From Alphaproteobacteria bacterium (GTDB lineage Bacteria; Pseudomonadota; Alphaproteobacteria; SHVP01), in assembly GCA_040216735.1 (NCBI GenBank), contig JAVJOO010000010.1:99315-163314 (forward strand): a stretch of 64,000 nt of DNA, read 5' to 3'. The notes beneath the pieces are model-generated. The model saw only the letters and a list, made by a program, of their open reading frames with translations. It did not search any database and was not told where the DNA came from. Shown here one piece after another: positions 34,569-43,924 of this stretch. A program made the translations under genes and the position numbers. How positions within the stretch are numbered: position 1 is the stretch's first letter; each line of letters starts with the position of its first letter.

Positions 34569-34590
34569 TATTTCTGTTATTCATGAAATA
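34569..34590. promoter_or_regulatory. Possible ArsR operator overlapping the ars start
   Basis: TATTTC (34569-34574) and GAAATA (34585-34590) are reverse complements ten bases apart in an AT-rich stretch just before and touching the arsR-arsC start codon, where ArsR-family repressors usually bind. Confidence 0.4.
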
Positions 34591-35429
34591 TGGAAAAAGA
34601 TATCTCCGCACGTCTTTCGACGCTGGGCCATCCGGACCGATTGGCCACCTTTAGGCTGCTAATGAGGCGTTATCCTGACCGGGTGCCCGCAGGAGAGCTG
34701 AGTGAGGCGCTGGGACTGAAGGCGTCCACAATGTCGGCCCACCTCTCAGCCCTGATGAAGGCAAAGTTGGTCAGCCAGACGCGGGTTGCCACCTCGTTGC
34801 GCTACGCCATCGACATGGAGGAGGCGCGGCGCACCTTTGACTACCTCCTTCTCGACTGTTGTCGGGGTAGGCCCGAAGTCTGTTCGCCGGTTTCTCTGCT
34901 CTCGCCTTCAACCGGGCCATCCGACGGTAAATACAAGATCCTCTTTGTCTGCACAGGTAACTCCGCCCGGTCGATCTTTGCCGAATCGATCCTCCGCAAA
35001 GAGGCGGGCGATCGTTTCGAGGCTTGTTCGGCTGGTACGCAACCAACCTCCGAACTGAACCCATTTGCGTTGGAGGTCCTCAAGCAGGCGGGGCACGACA
35101 CCTCGGTCTTGCGCTCCAAGAATGTTGCTGAATTCCAACACCCAGATACGCCCAAGTTCGATTTTGTCTTCACGGTCTGCAACAAGGCTGCGAACGAAGA
35201 ATGTCCCGCGTGGGCCGGTCAGCCTATCAGTGCGCACTGGGGTTTGCCCGACCCTGTCCAATCTGAAGGATCCGACGCCGAGAAGGCTTTGGCATTCCGG
35301 GATGCCCACGATGCGCTCCGCAACCGCATAACTGCATTCACCACGTTGCCAATTGCATCACTTGACCGCATCTCTCTCCAGAAGGCCGTGGACCAAATCG
35401 GTAGTGCCGGCGTCGGAGCGCCAGCGTGA
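34590..35429 (+). CDS. ArsR repressor fused to low-molecular-weight phosphatase-type arsenate reductase
   Basis: Residues 1-95 are an ArsR/SmtB winged helix ([17 protein letters not shown], then [20 protein letters not shown]). After it, Cys90, Cys91 and Cys98 ([10 protein letters not shown]) could form the As(III) sensor. From residue 115 comes an LMW-PTP-like arsenate reductase with the P-loop CTGNSARS (Cys121, C-x5-R), the ACSAGTQP segment and [16 protein letters not shown]. The fusion lets one protein sense and handle arsenic. It overlaps the GAPDH gene by four bases and heads the ars operon. Its reductase half may be vestigial where ArsJ is used. Confidence 0.93.
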   Translation: MEKDISARLSTLGHPDRLATFRLLMRRYPDRVPAGELSEALGLKASTMSAHLSALMKAKLVSQTRVATSLRYAIDMEEARRTFDYLLLDCCRGRPEVCSPVSLLSPSTGPSDGKYKILFVCTGNSARSIFAESILRKEAGDRFEACSAGTQPTSELNPFALEVLKQAGHDTSVLRSKNVAEFQHPDTPKFDFVFTVCNKAANEECPAWAGQPISAHWGLPDPVQSEGSDAEKALAFRDAHDALRNRITAFTTLPIASLDRISLQKAVDQIGSAGVGAPA

Positions 35430-36421
35430 CTACGTATGCATTGAACGGCCTCGGGCGTATGGGAAAGCTCGTCCTCAAACCGCTTCTGGAGCGCGGGGCG
35501 AAGATTGCTTGGATAAACGATGCGGTCGGCGATCCGTCAATGCAAGCGCACCTCCTTGAGTTCGATACCGTCCACGGCCGCTGGGACGCTGATTTTGGTC
35601 ACGATGAAAAGTCCGTCACTATCAATGGCACGCGATTGCCATTCGTGGGCGCGAAGGACTTGGGGGCCTTGCCTCTCGATGGTGTGGACGTGGTCATCGA
35701 TTGCACCGGGGCGTTCAAGTCAGAAGCGAAGCTCGCGCCGTATTTTGAGACGGTCAAGAAGGTCGTCGTTTCCGCGCCGGTCAAGGACGGGCCGACCGTC
35801 AATATCGTCTATGGGATCAATCACGATACCTACGATCCCGCGCGACACCACATCGTGACGGCGGCGAGCTGCACGACGAACTGCCTCGCGCCCATCGTCA
35901 AGGTGATCCATGAAGGTATTGGCATTCGTCACGGTTCGATCACCACGATCCACGATGTCACCAATACGCAGACTATCGTGGACCGACCCGCGAAGGACTT
36001 GCGTCGGGCGCGCTCGGCGCTGAACTCCCTGATTCCGACGACGACGGGCAGTGCCACGGCGATTACGTTGATCTATCCAGAATTGAAGGGGCGCCTCAAC
36101 GGCCATGCCATTAGGGTGCCGCTTCTCAATGCGTCGATTACCGATTGCGTGTTTGAGGTCGAACGCGCGACAACGGTCGAAGAGGTCAATGCATTGTTCA
36201 AGGCTGCGGCCATTGGTCCGTTGTCGGGCATCCTTGGCTACGAGGAACGTCCCCTCGTTTCGGCCGACTACACCAACGATACCCGGTCGAGCGTGGTAGA
36301 CGCGCCCTCGACCATGGTCGTCAATGGCACCCAAGTGAAGGTCTACGCTTGGTACGACAACGAGATGGGCTACGCGCACCGTCTGGCGGATGTTGCACTA
36401 ATGGTGGGAGTCTCGATTTGA
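35426..36421 (+). CDS. ArsJ-associated glyceraldehyde-3-phosphate dehydrogenase
   Basis: A 331-residue type I GAPDH: NAD loop [10 protein letters not shown], catalytic [10 protein letters not shown] with the active Cys, the [15 protein letters not shown] loop, [16 protein letters not shown] and the C-terminal [11 protein letters not shown]. In ars operons this enzyme uses arsenate in place of phosphate, making unstable 1-arseno-3-phosphoglycerate that ArsJ exports. Its start overlaps the arsR-arsC stop (GTGA), and the arsJ start overlaps its stop, so all three are coupled. A separate glycolytic GAPDH is expected elsewhere. Confidence 0.95.
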   Translation: MTTYALNGLGRMGKLVLKPLLERGAKIAWINDAVGDPSMQAHLLEFDTVHGRWDADFGHDEKSVTINGTRLPFVGAKDLGALPLDGVDVVIDCTGAFKSEAKLAPYFETVKKVVVSAPVKDGPTVNIVYGINHDTYDPARHHIVTAASCTTNCLAPIVKVIHEGIGIRHGSITTIHDVTNTQTIVDRPAKDLRRARSALNSLIPTTTGSATAITLIYPELKGRLNGHAIRVPLLNASITDCVFEVERATTVEEVNALFKAAAIGPLSGILGYEERPLVSADYTNDTRSSVVDAPSTMVVNGTQVKVYAWYDNEMGYAHRLADVALMVGVSI

Positions 36422-37695
36422 GCGCTACGACCGGACGCCCTGAAGGGCTGTCCGCCTACGTCGCCGTAACTGCGGCTTATTGGGCGTTCATGCTGACCGA
36501 CGGCGCGCTGCGCATGTTGGTGCTCCTGCACTTTCACACATTGGGGTTCACTCCGGTGCAATTGGCCTACCTCTTCGTCCTTTATGAGGTAGCCGGCATG
36601 GCGACGAACCTTTCAGCGGGGTGGGTTGCCGCCCGCTTCGGACTGGCGCCGACGCTTTATGTTGGGCTTGGACTTCAGGTGTTCGCCTTAGTGGCCCTCA
36701 CTCAACTCGACCCGACATGGTCGCTTGCCCTCTCAGTCTCGTTCGTCATGGTTGTTCAGGGAGTGAGCGGTGTGGCCAAGGACCTTGCAAAGATGTCCTC
36801 AAAGTCGGCCGTAAAGCTACTCGCTCCAAAGGATGGCGTCGGACTCTTTCGCTGGGTGGCCCTCCTGACCGGTTCTAAGAATGCTGTGAAGGGTGTCGGC
36901 TTCTTTCTCGGCGCGGCGCTGTTGTCGGCGCTCGGCTTTGTCTCGGCGGTCCTCGGCATGGCTGGGGTTTTGGCGGTAATCCTTGTCGCTGTTCTTGTGT
37001 TGACGCCACCTGGCCTTCCGAGGGGCCGTAGAAGCGCGAAATTTTCCGAGGTTTTTTCGAGGTCTGCCAACATCAATTGGCTGTCCGCGGCACGGATATT
37101 CCTCTTTGGTGCGCGAGACGTGTGGTTCGTGGTCGGGGTTCCAATCTACTTCTATGCGGTTCTCTCTGACGGTAGCCAGGAAAGCAACCGGTCGGCGTTC
37201 CTCATCGTCGGCATGTTCATGGCCATCTGGATCATTCTCTATGGTCTGGTGCAGGCGGTTGCGCCGCGACTCTTGCACGCCGCAAATAGGCCCGACGCCA
37301 ACCTGATCGGCGCGGCCCGGACATGGGCCATGCTGTTGCTAGCCGTCCCCATTGCCTTGACACTCGCCGCTATTGCCTCTCCCGAGCCCCAGCTCTGGTT
37401 TACAGTTGCCTTAGTCGTTGGCCTCTTGGTTTTTGGCGCGGTCTTCGCAGTGAATTCCTCTCTCCACTCGTACCTGATTCTCGCCTTCGCGAAGAGTGAG
37501 CGGGTCACGATGGATGTTGGGTTCTACTATATGGCGAATGCAGGCGGCCGCCTCCTTGGAACGGTGCTTTCAGGACTCACCTACCAAGTAGGCGGGCTTG
37601 CGTTGATGCTTGGAACTGCGGCGGCCATGATCGCCGCCTCGGCACTCGCCGCGGGGCGGTTAACACCCGACAAGGTCGAACTCGGCTGCGCATGA
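36418..37695 (+). CDS. arsJ: Organoarsenical efflux MFS transporter ArsJ
   Basis: A 425-residue major-facilitator protein with 11-12 helices and ArsJ marks: [19 protein letters not shown] near the start, [35 protein letters not shown] and [15 protein letters not shown]. It pumps out 1-arseno-3-phosphoglycerate made by the adjacent GAPDH, conferring arsenate resistance. The TTG at 36418 overlaps the GAPDH stop (TTGA) and gives the family N-terminus; an ATG further upstream lies inside the GAPDH gene and is unlikely. Confidence 0.93.
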   Translation: MSATTGRPEGLSAYVAVTAAYWAFMLTDGALRMLVLLHFHTLGFTPVQLAYLFVLYEVAGMATNLSAGWVAARFGLAPTLYVGLGLQVFALVALTQLDPTWSLALSVSFVMVVQGVSGVAKDLAKMSSKSAVKLLAPKDGVGLFRWVALLTGSKNAVKGVGFFLGAALLSALGFVSAVLGMAGVLAVILVAVLVLTPPGLPRGRRSAKFSEVFSRSANINWLSAARIFLFGARDVWFVVGVPIYFYAVLSDGSQESNRSAFLIVGMFMAIWIILYGLVQAVAPRLLHAANRPDANLIGAARTWAMLLLAVPIALTLAAIASPEPQLWFTVALVVGLLVFGAVFAVNSSLHSYLILAFAKSERVTMDVGFYYMANAGGRLLGTVLSGLTYQVGGLALMLGTAAAMIAASALAAGRLTPDKVELGCA

Positions 37696-38061
37696 GGACT
37701 TCCGAGTTGCCCGGCTTGCCGCCCTGGGCGCGGGCTGGACGGCGCGGCGTGAGTTTGCCTATGGGTCGCCGCGAGCCCAATCTGGCTTTGAGCGGCTGAA
37801 TGCATGGCTCAGGCCCTGTATTGCGGCGAAGTCGAGTCCAGGTGACAATGCACTCTTGCCCAGTGTCGTTCACTCGCCGGGACCTTTAGGTCATTGGTTA
37901 GGATGAGTACTTTGCGGCGGCCGTCACGCTCGATTGCATCGAAAGAGACCCAGATGGTATTCGCTCTTCAGCGCAATTAACTAGCCCGCGATTCGCTGAG
38001 GAATGCGCGTGAAAAACGGAGGCTCACCCTTGTCGGCGTGCATTGGCGCGACAACGGTCGA
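37696..38061. other. Intergenic stretch between arsJ and merF, no supportable gene
   Basis: 366 bases. The minus strand has a start-less 50-codon frame (AIWVSFDAIERDG type sequence is absent from any family I can name), perhaps the tail of a lost gene. I see no terminator with a T-run, no tRNA and no repeat. Confidence 0.5.
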
Positions 38062-38268
38062 TTAACGCCGGCTTTGTCGTCTCCAGAGCCCATAGCCGGT
38101 TACCCCGAGAAAAATCGCCAGCGCCGGAAACAAAACGTAATCGAGCCAACCGAGCCAGGCCGAGAGACCCACCGCGCCGAGCACGATGACGAGTACCGGC
38201 GTGAAGCAGCAGATTGCGGCGATCACGCTTCCAATAATCCCGGTCCTCAGAATGTTCCGGTCTTTCAT
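38062..38268 (-). CDS. merF: Mercury transporter MerF
   Basis: A 68-residue, two-helix inner-membrane protein that carries Hg(II) to the cytoplasm for MerA. The first helix has the paired cysteines in IAAICCFTPVLV (20-21); helix two is YVLFPALAIFLGVTGYGLW. The second Cys pair seen in some MerF proteins is absent. It is downstream of merR on the same strand, 164 bases apart. No merT or merP is present in the window, so MerF and the CcdA-like protein are the only candidate importers. Confidence 0.88.
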   Translation of the reverse strand: MKDRNILRTGIIGSVIAAICCFTPVLVIVLGAVGLSAWLGWLDYVLFPALAIFLGVTGYGLWRRQSRR

Positions 38269-38432
38269 GTAGAAACTTGCTCAATCGAGCCGCGTTCATC
38301 CTGAGTTAGAGTAGATGTCATTGGCAGCACCCTTGGTTCCTAGCTGCCTCTTGGTAAACCCTGTAGGGCATACAGCATCAAGCGATTCATGAAGAAACAC
38401 CGACCGTTCCCGACTTTGTGACTCAAGGCCAC

Positions 38433-38867
38433 TTAGCTCGGGTTGGCCGATGACTGCATGAGGCTGTGAACAATTGGGCATTCTGGGACCACCCCTGCAT
38501 CGCAACGTCCGGCGAGTTCTTTCAGGACGCGCTCCATCTTGCGGAGGTCCACGATCCTTTTGCGTATATCAACGACATGGTTGAGGGTAATCGCCTTCAC
38601 TTGTTCACATGAGTCGTTTTCACGATCGGCCAGCAAGAGAAGCTCGCGGACTTGATCCAGACTGAACCCAAGCTCCCGGCTTCGCAGGACAAACGTAAGA
38701 CGCGCCGCGGCTGGGTCGTCGTAGAGGCGATGCCCGCCACTTGATCGTCGCGGCTCGGGGAGCAGCCCGATCTTCTCGTAATAGCGAATTGTCTCGATGT
38801 TGCAGCTGGTGCGCCGCGCGAGTTGGCCGCGCGTTAGTGGCGCTCCCGAAGTCTTGACGGTGGTCAT
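38433..38867 (-). CDS. merR: MerR-family mercury-responsive regulator
   Basis: A 144-residue MerR protein: winged HTH TRGQLARRTSCNIETIRYYE, GHRLYDDPAAARL and the dimer helix. The metal-site cysteines are Cys87 (DSCEQV), Cys122 and Cys130 (RCDAGVVPECP), a three-Cys layout as in Hg(II) MerR. It starts 13 bases from a promoter-operator (38880-38910) that points away from it towards the right. It should repress without Hg and activate with it by twisting a 19-bp spacer promoter. Confidence 0.9.
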   Translation of the reverse strand: MTTVKTSGAPLTRGQLARRTSCNIETIRYYEKIGLLPEPRRSSGGHRLYDDPAAARLTFVLRSRELGFSLDQVRELLLLADRENDSCEQVKAITLNHVVDIRKRIVDLRKMERVLKELAGRCDAGVVPECPIVHSLMQSSANPS

Positions 38868-38879
38868 GGCAGCATCCTG

Positions 38880-38910
38880 TTGTGCCTGTAGTCACTACAG
38901 CATCTAGATC
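38880..38910 (+). promoter_or_regulatory. MerR-type promoter/operator 1 (points toward the MFS gene 3' end)
   Basis: The perfect palindrome CTGTAGT-C-ACTACAG (38886-38900) lies between TTGTGC (-35, 38880-38885) and TAGATC (-10, 38905-38910) with a 19-bp spacer, the elongated spacer typical of MerR control. It faces rightward, but the next gene there runs leftward, so this copy has no obvious target. Confidence 0.85.
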
Positions 38911-38972
38911 GCTTGAGTGCTTTTCAATAGGGGAACGCGATGCTGCGCAATAGCGACGGATAGGTTTGGCGC

Positions 38973-40118
38973 TCAGTTACGGGCGCTGGCGAGACGACTG
39001 AGAACAAGGAGCTGTAAGAAAGCTGCGACCGCCGCGGCCAGGAAAACAGCCTGCATTGAGACAAATTCGATCAAGGCCGCACCGCCGAGCGGCAGTAAGG
39101 CGGCCGGTGACGCCATGACATTGAAATAGGCTGCGTACGCAGGACGACGGTCATCCGGTGAGATTTCCATGAGGTAGCCGAGATAGCCGATGGTGGTTCC
39201 GTTGATAAGCGCACCGATCACGACAAATAGAGCTGCGAACGCCAGAAGGCCCAAGTCAGCGTCAAGCGCTATGAAGACGAGTACCACCACCGGCGGAACC
39301 AGTCGTACGATTGCGACGCCAACCAGCAAGCGAAGCTTGCCGTAGGCATCGCCGATCCGACCCCACAATGCGTTTGAGCTGAGTGCTCCGGCAGTCTGCG
39401 CGCCGAGAATGACGGCAACGTCGGCGCTGCCGACACCGAAGTCGATCGCCGCAACGATGTAAAACGGGAGCGCCATTAGCGTCGCGCCGCCGAGCCACTG
39501 GGAATAGAGAAACAAGCGGAAGCGGGAATCGACCCGCAACACGTGCCACCCACCACTGAGAAACTCCCGCAGGCTTTGTGCTGGCACGCCTGGACGATGC
39601 AAAATCGGCGGCTCGCCAGCTGAAACGAACAAGCTGGACGACAGCACCATCAGAACGGCCGCGAGAACGAAGATGACGGCGTAAGCCGGTAGGAGCGGCA
39701 GATCGTCCAGGAGCGCATCAATAGCGACGGCAACAAGAAGTGCCATCGCGCCGCCGCCAAAAAAACGCCATGCCAGCATTCGGCTGCGACGGTTGGAGGG
39801 AATGGACCGGCCCACGATGTCGTTGTAGGGCACGGCGACAATGCCGCTGACGAATGCGTAGGCGGTCCAGAGTGCGAGAAACACGGCGGTGAGTACGGGC
39901 GTCGGGAGCTCGCCACCGAACCAGAAGATCGCGCCGAGGAGCGCAAGACAGCCAGCCCTCCCGTAGGCGCCAAACACGTAGTACGGCATTCGCCGCGTGG
40001 CTCGTTGGGCGAGGAACCCAACGACGATTTGTGGCAAAAGCCAGCCCAATCTAAGAACGGCGCTAGCGGCGCCTACCGCGAAGACGCTGCCGGTTAGGTG
40101 AAAGACCAAGCTGGCCAC
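38973..40118 (-). CDS. MFS transporter, N-terminus uncertain
   Basis: A hydrophobic 381-residue protein with 10-11 helices and MFS loop motifs (ATRRMPYYVFGAYGR, GRIGDAYGKLRL). It seems to lack the first helix. The same frame stays open upstream and encodes FWKIAGAGATFQAGSSAVDS, which looks like the missing helix 1, but I find no ATG, GTG or TTG ahead of it. Either a start codon has been lost or an unusual one is used. The substrate is unknown; its position between two MerR operators suggests a metal or drug exporter that was inserted later. Confidence 0.75.
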   Translation of the reverse strand: MASLVFHLTGSVFAVGAASAVLRLGWLLPQIVVGFLAQRATRRMPYYVFGAYGRAGCLALLGAIFWFGGELPTPVLTAVFLALWTAYAFVSGIVAVPYNDIVGRSIPSNRRSRMLAWRFFGGGAMALLVAVAIDALLDDLPLLPAYAVIFVLAAVLMVLSSSLFVSAGEPPILHRPGVPAQSLREFLSGGWHVLRVDSRFRLFLYSQWLGGATLMALPFYIVAAIDFGVGSADVAVILGAQTAGALSSNALWGRIGDAYGKLRLLVGVAIVRLVPPVVVLVFIALDADLGLLAFAALFVVIGALINGTTIGYLGYLMEISPDDRRPAYAAYFNVMASPAALLPLGGAALIEFVSMQAVFLAAAVAAFLQLLVLSRLASARN

Positions 40119-40373
40119 GACGGTCGCAGAGTCAACGGCCGAAGAGCCTGCCTGAAAGGTCGCTCCGGCACCCGCGATCTTCCAGAACGACGATCGGCTC
40201 TCTCTGGGCTTGTCTATGGCGATAGCTGGCGGCCCTCGAAAATTGGTTCCTTTGATGGCACCGCCATCGTGATCAAAAGTAATGGAGGCACCGCGCGCAT
40301 TGTCGCAAACATTTCTGCGCTTGCGTTAACGAGGGCCTTCCCGAAGTCGTGATATCAGCCGTGGCGATCGCCC

Positions 40374-40404
40374 TTGATCCTGTAGTTACTACAGACCTTA
40401 GATT
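40374..40404 (+). promoter_or_regulatory. MerR-type promoter/operator 2 (drives the CcdA-like gene and merA)
   Basis: CTGTAGT-T-ACTACAG (40380-40394) is one base different from operator 1. It sits between TTGATC (-35, 40374-40379) and TAGATT (-10, 40399-40404) with a 19-bp spacer and points toward the CcdA-like gene 146 bases on. This is the mercury-inducible promoter of merA. Confidence 0.9.
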
Positions 40405-40549
40405 GCCATGCCATGGGATCGCAACGCTGCATCAGGACCCGGCCTTGGCCGGGCATTGAGTCCCCTCCTCCCGGTCGGCGTTTTTCTCGCCGTGGGTCGA
40501 GTGGGGGCTCTCCAAGCAAGTGCTGCTCATGCGGCATAGGCCTGAACGC

Positions 40550-41413
40550 ATGATTGGCAATCTTCTTTTCGCCTATATCGCAGGCGCTGTTGCAACGGCC
40601 AACCCCTGCGGCTTTGCCTTGCTCCCGGCGTTCATTGCCCGTCGTCTCTCTGCCGCCGATGCCGATTCTGGGCCGGTTCTTCGCGCTCTTGCCGTCGGTG
40701 GGATCACGACGCTCGGGTTCGTGTTGCTGTTTGGCGTCGTCGGCGGTGCGGTAGCCGCCGGTCTTCGAGGACTGGGGGCACTGCTCCCGGCGGTCGGCTT
40801 TGCCATCGGCGCAGCACTGGTTGTACTGGGCGTTGCCTCGTTGGCCGGTCGGCGGGTCGCCCTGCCGCTGCCTGGCTTTGTGTCCCGAGGTCCGACTGAC
40901 GGTTTGGCAGGCGACTTCGTGTTTGGCCTCGGGTATGGCGCAGCGTCGCTGGGCTGCACGTTGCCGATCTTTCTTGCCGTCGCTGGTACGGCGCTAACCG
41001 AGTCGGTCGGACTCGGTGCCGTTAACTTTATCGCGTACGGCTTAGGCATGGGCACCGTGCTCTCTGCGCTCGCGGTGACCACGGCACTCGCACGTTCCGG
41101 GCTCGCCCAGACGATTGCGAGCGTGCTGCCATATATGTCCCGCATCAGTGGCACGATCCTGGTTCTGGCCGGTCTCTACGTGTCGTTCTATTGGCTGGCC
41201 GCACTAGGCGTCGGGCCGCCAAACCTGATTTTTATTGGCGATCAAGTCGCGGCCAAGGCCCGCGTATTAACGACCAGCCCCACACTCCTTGCCATCGTCG
41301 TTGTTGCGCTTGGGGTGGCCGGTGTTTGGTCGGCCGCTAGAAAGCGTCGGCCAGGGGCGTCCGGAAAAACCGCCTCACCAAAATCGAGCGAAACTGAAAA
41401 GGCTCTCCGATGA
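40550..41413 (+). CDS. CcdA/DsbD-beta-like membrane protein in the mer operon
   Basis: A 287-residue protein with six helices and the CcdA-type Cys pair: NPCGFALLPAF in helix 1 and LGCTLPIF in helix 4. CcdA proteins move electrons across the membrane from cytoplasmic thioredoxin. In mer operons lacking merT, relatives of this protein are thought to take part in Hg(II) transport through the same cysteines (my recollection; treat as inference). ATG 40550 fits helix 1 best. It overlaps merA by four bases (ATGA) and lies downstream of the MerR promoter. Confidence 0.85.
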   Translation: MIGNLLFAYIAGAVATANPCGFALLPAFIARRLSAADADSGPVLRALAVGGITTLGFVLLFGVVGGAVAAGLRGLGALLPAVGFAIGAALVVLGVASLAGRRVALPLPGFVSRGPTDGLAGDFVFGLGYGAASLGCTLPIFLAVAGTALTESVGLGAVNFIAYGLGMGTVLSALAVTTALARSGLAQTIASVLPYMSRISGTILVLAGLYVSFYWLAALGVGPPNLIFIGDQVAAKARVLTTSPTLLAIVVVALGVAGVWSAARKRRPGASGKTASPKSSETEKALR

Positions 41414-42843
41414 ACATTTCGCCTGGAACTATCAACGCTGCCGAAGCGAAGACGTATGACCTCGCCGTAATCGGCGCTGGCTCGGCCGGCTTTTCCGCTG
41501 CCATTGGCGCCGCCGAGCTAGGAGCCCAGGTAGCGCTCATCGGGCACGGCACGATCGGTGGTACGTGCGTCAACATCGGATGCGTCCCATCAAAGACGCT
41601 GATCCGCGCCGCTGACGCGTTACACGCCTCTAGGGCGGCCAGCCGGTTTGACGGTATTCGGGGTGGCGCGACGCTCGACAACTGGCAGTCGTTACTCGCC
41701 CAAAAAGACGAACTCGTGGCGACCTTACGTTCATCCAAATATGCCAATCTCCTCAGCGAATACGATGCCATTCACTATCTGGAAGGCGAGGCAAACTTCA
41801 CAAAGGAGGGCGTCTTCGTTGACGGCAACCTGCTCAGGTCCCCGCGGACGATCATTGCGACCGGCGCTGCGCCAACGATTCCGTCCATTCCTGGGCTTGA
41901 GTCCGTTCGCTACCTTACAAGTACTGAGGCCCTGGAATTGTCGACTCTGCCCACGTCCCTGGTGGTCATCGGGGCAGGATATATTGGGCTCGAACTCGCG
42001 CAGATGTTCAGGCGCTTTGGTGTCGAGGTCACCGTCGTATGCCGTTCGCGCCTGTTGCCGGCAGCCGAGCCAGAAATAAGCCAGGCGCTGGAGGCCTACC
42101 TCGTTGATGAGGGAATACGGGTCGTTAAAGGCGTCAGCTATCGCCGCGCCGAAGCCACATCGGACGGCGCACGGCTGATTGTCGAAACGGAAGGCGACGA
42201 AATGGCGTTGGAAGGCCAGCACTTGCTTGTCGCGACCGGGCGCCAACCGAATTCAGCCAACTTAGGCCTCGATGCTGCTGAAATCCGGGTCGGTGAGAAC
42301 GGTGGGATCATAGTGGACGAGCATCTCCAGACATCGAACCCAAACACCTACGCTGTGGGCGATGTCACGGGACGTGACATGTACGTCTACATGGCAGCCT
42401 ACGGTGGCAGGCGTGCCGCCGAGAATGCGTTAAACGACGCGGGTCACCGTTACGATTCGCGCGCGATGCCCGCCGTAACGTTCACCGACCCGCAGGTTGC
42501 GTCCGTTGGCCTCACTGAACGCACCGCGAAGGACCTCGGCCACCCCGTTAAAACGACCGTCCTGCCGATGGACGCCGTTCCACGTGCGCTGGCCGCCCGC
42601 GACACGCGCGGATTAGTAAAACTCGTGGCTAACAGCGAAACGGATATTCTCCTCGGCGCCCACATTCTTGCACCGGAGGCAGGGGACAGTATTCAGACCG
42701 CGGCGGTCGCGATCGCTCAGAACATGACCGCAAAGGCCTTGTCTGAGATGATCTTTCCTTACCTCACGTCGGTCGAATCTTTGAAACTCGCTGCGCAGAC
42801 CTTCGAGAAAGATATCTCGAAGCTCTCCTGTTGTGCCGGTTAG
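41410..42843 (+). CDS. merA: Mercuric reductase
   Basis: A 477-residue flavoprotein disulfide oxidoreductase that reduces Hg(II) to Hg(0) with NADPH. FAD loop VIGAGSAGFSA, redox-active GGTCVNIGCVPSK (Cys53, Cys58), NADPH loop VIGAGYIGLELAQM and C-terminal Cys474-Cys475 in LSCCAG, which hand Hg(II) to the active site of the partner subunit. The N-terminal MerP-like metal-binding domain found in some MerA proteins is absent. Coupled to the CcdA-like gene and under the MerR promoter at 40374. Confidence 0.96.
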   Translation: MNISPGTINAAEAKTYDLAVIGAGSAGFSAAIGAAELGAQVALIGHGTIGGTCVNIGCVPSKTLIRAADALHASRAASRFDGIRGGATLDNWQSLLAQKDELVATLRSSKYANLLSEYDAIHYLEGEANFTKEGVFVDGNLLRSPRTIIATGAAPTIPSIPGLESVRYLTSTEALELSTLPTSLVVIGAGYIGLELAQMFRRFGVEVTVVCRSRLLPAAEPEISQALEAYLVDEGIRVVKGVSYRRAEATSDGARLIVETEGDEMALEGQHLLVATGRQPNSANLGLDAAEIRVGENGGIIVDEHLQTSNPNTYAVGDVTGRDMYVYMAAYGGRRAAENALNDAGHRYDSRAMPAVTFTDPQVASVGLTERTAKDLGHPVKTTVLPMDAVPRALAARDTRGLVKLVANSETDILLGAHILAPEAGDSIQTAAVAIAQNMTAKALSEMIFPYLTSVESLKLAAQTFEKDISKLSCCAG

Positions 42844-43032
42844 CGGGGACGCTGGCGCGAACGAAGAAGACTTGCCGCGGAGTCGGCACGGGAAAAAACG
42901 AGCGCGTAACCGATTACGATACCCTCGACGCTGTGGTTGCTGCGCTGCTGGCGGAAGTCTGACCCACTGCTTCGTCGACCGGCGGAACCGACGTCTGAGG
43001 GAATTCGGACTTACTCCGTCAGCCACTCTTGT

Positions 43033-43899
43033 TCAGACGGTACCGTCTCGGGCGAACCGATAGAACATGAAATCCTGATGCGCGCCCGACGGGGTGGTGT
43101 GATCTTCCGACCCCGAGCCTTCTAGCCGAAGGAGATCGTCGAAGACCTTTGCGACGTCGTCCTCGCCGTATCGCACGACCGGCAGGCCGCTGCATCTCTC
43201 CGGACCGTCCGGACCAAACGTGGCTATCACGACATGGCCGTCCGATGCCAAACCGTTTGCGAGCGTTTTTCGGTAGGCCATGCGGTCGGCTTCGTCGGTG
43301 AGGAAGTGAAAGACCGCTCGATCATGCCATAGCGCGTAGCGCCGGCGGGGCATCCATTCCGTAACATCAGCGACGATCCAATCGACCGAGTCCTGGAAAC
43401 GGCCCAAGCGTTCCTGGGCAAGGGCCACGGCGCGCTTCGATATGTCGAGGACGGTGGTGTCGGCATAACCCTGGTCGATGAGGGCGTCGATCAGTCGCGA
43501 AGCGCCACCCCCGACATCAATGAAAGGCGCGGCCTTGTTGATTCCAATCTGTGCGATCAGCTAGGCTTCGGTTCTCTGCCCTGGCTCGGCGGGCGCCACG
43601 TGTTCCACTGGGAGCCCCATCTGGTTCCACGCCTCCATCCCGCCGCGCAGCACGGCTAGCTAGCGTCCGCCTGCATTCTTCAAGATTTCGGCAGCCTTGG
43701 CCGACCGCTTAAAGGTGCGGCAGGCAAAGATCAGCGATCCGGATCCTTGCGACAACGCCTCGATATGCCGGTCAATCTCGTCGAACGGGATGTTTTCGGC
43801 TTGGGGAATATGGCCGAGCGGTCCTATGAAGTCGTCGTGGCCGCGGACATCGAGGACGGCTACCTCACCTTGGTTTAGCCGGTCGCGCCATGTGGCCAA
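43033..43899 (-). pseudogene. Rhodanese plus class I methyltransferase frame broken by two amber codons
   Basis: One minus-strand frame of 289 codons encodes a rhodanese (TWRDRLNQGEVAVLDVRG, the loop LIFACRTFKRS with the nucleophile Cys, AEILKNAGGR), then TAG (43660-43662), the rhodanese tail LAVLRGGMEAWNQMGLP, then TAG (43561-43563), then a SAM methyltransferase lacking its own start (FIDVGGGASRLIDALI, VDWIVADVTEW, WHDRAVFHFLTD). The last GTG before the methyltransferase body (43428) lies after the glycine loop, so it could not work alone. Looks like a fusion by deletion followed by decay, or two amber-interrupted genes. Confidence 0.8.
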
Positions 43900-43924
43900 G
43901 TCGATCCATTCGATTCTGCCGGTC

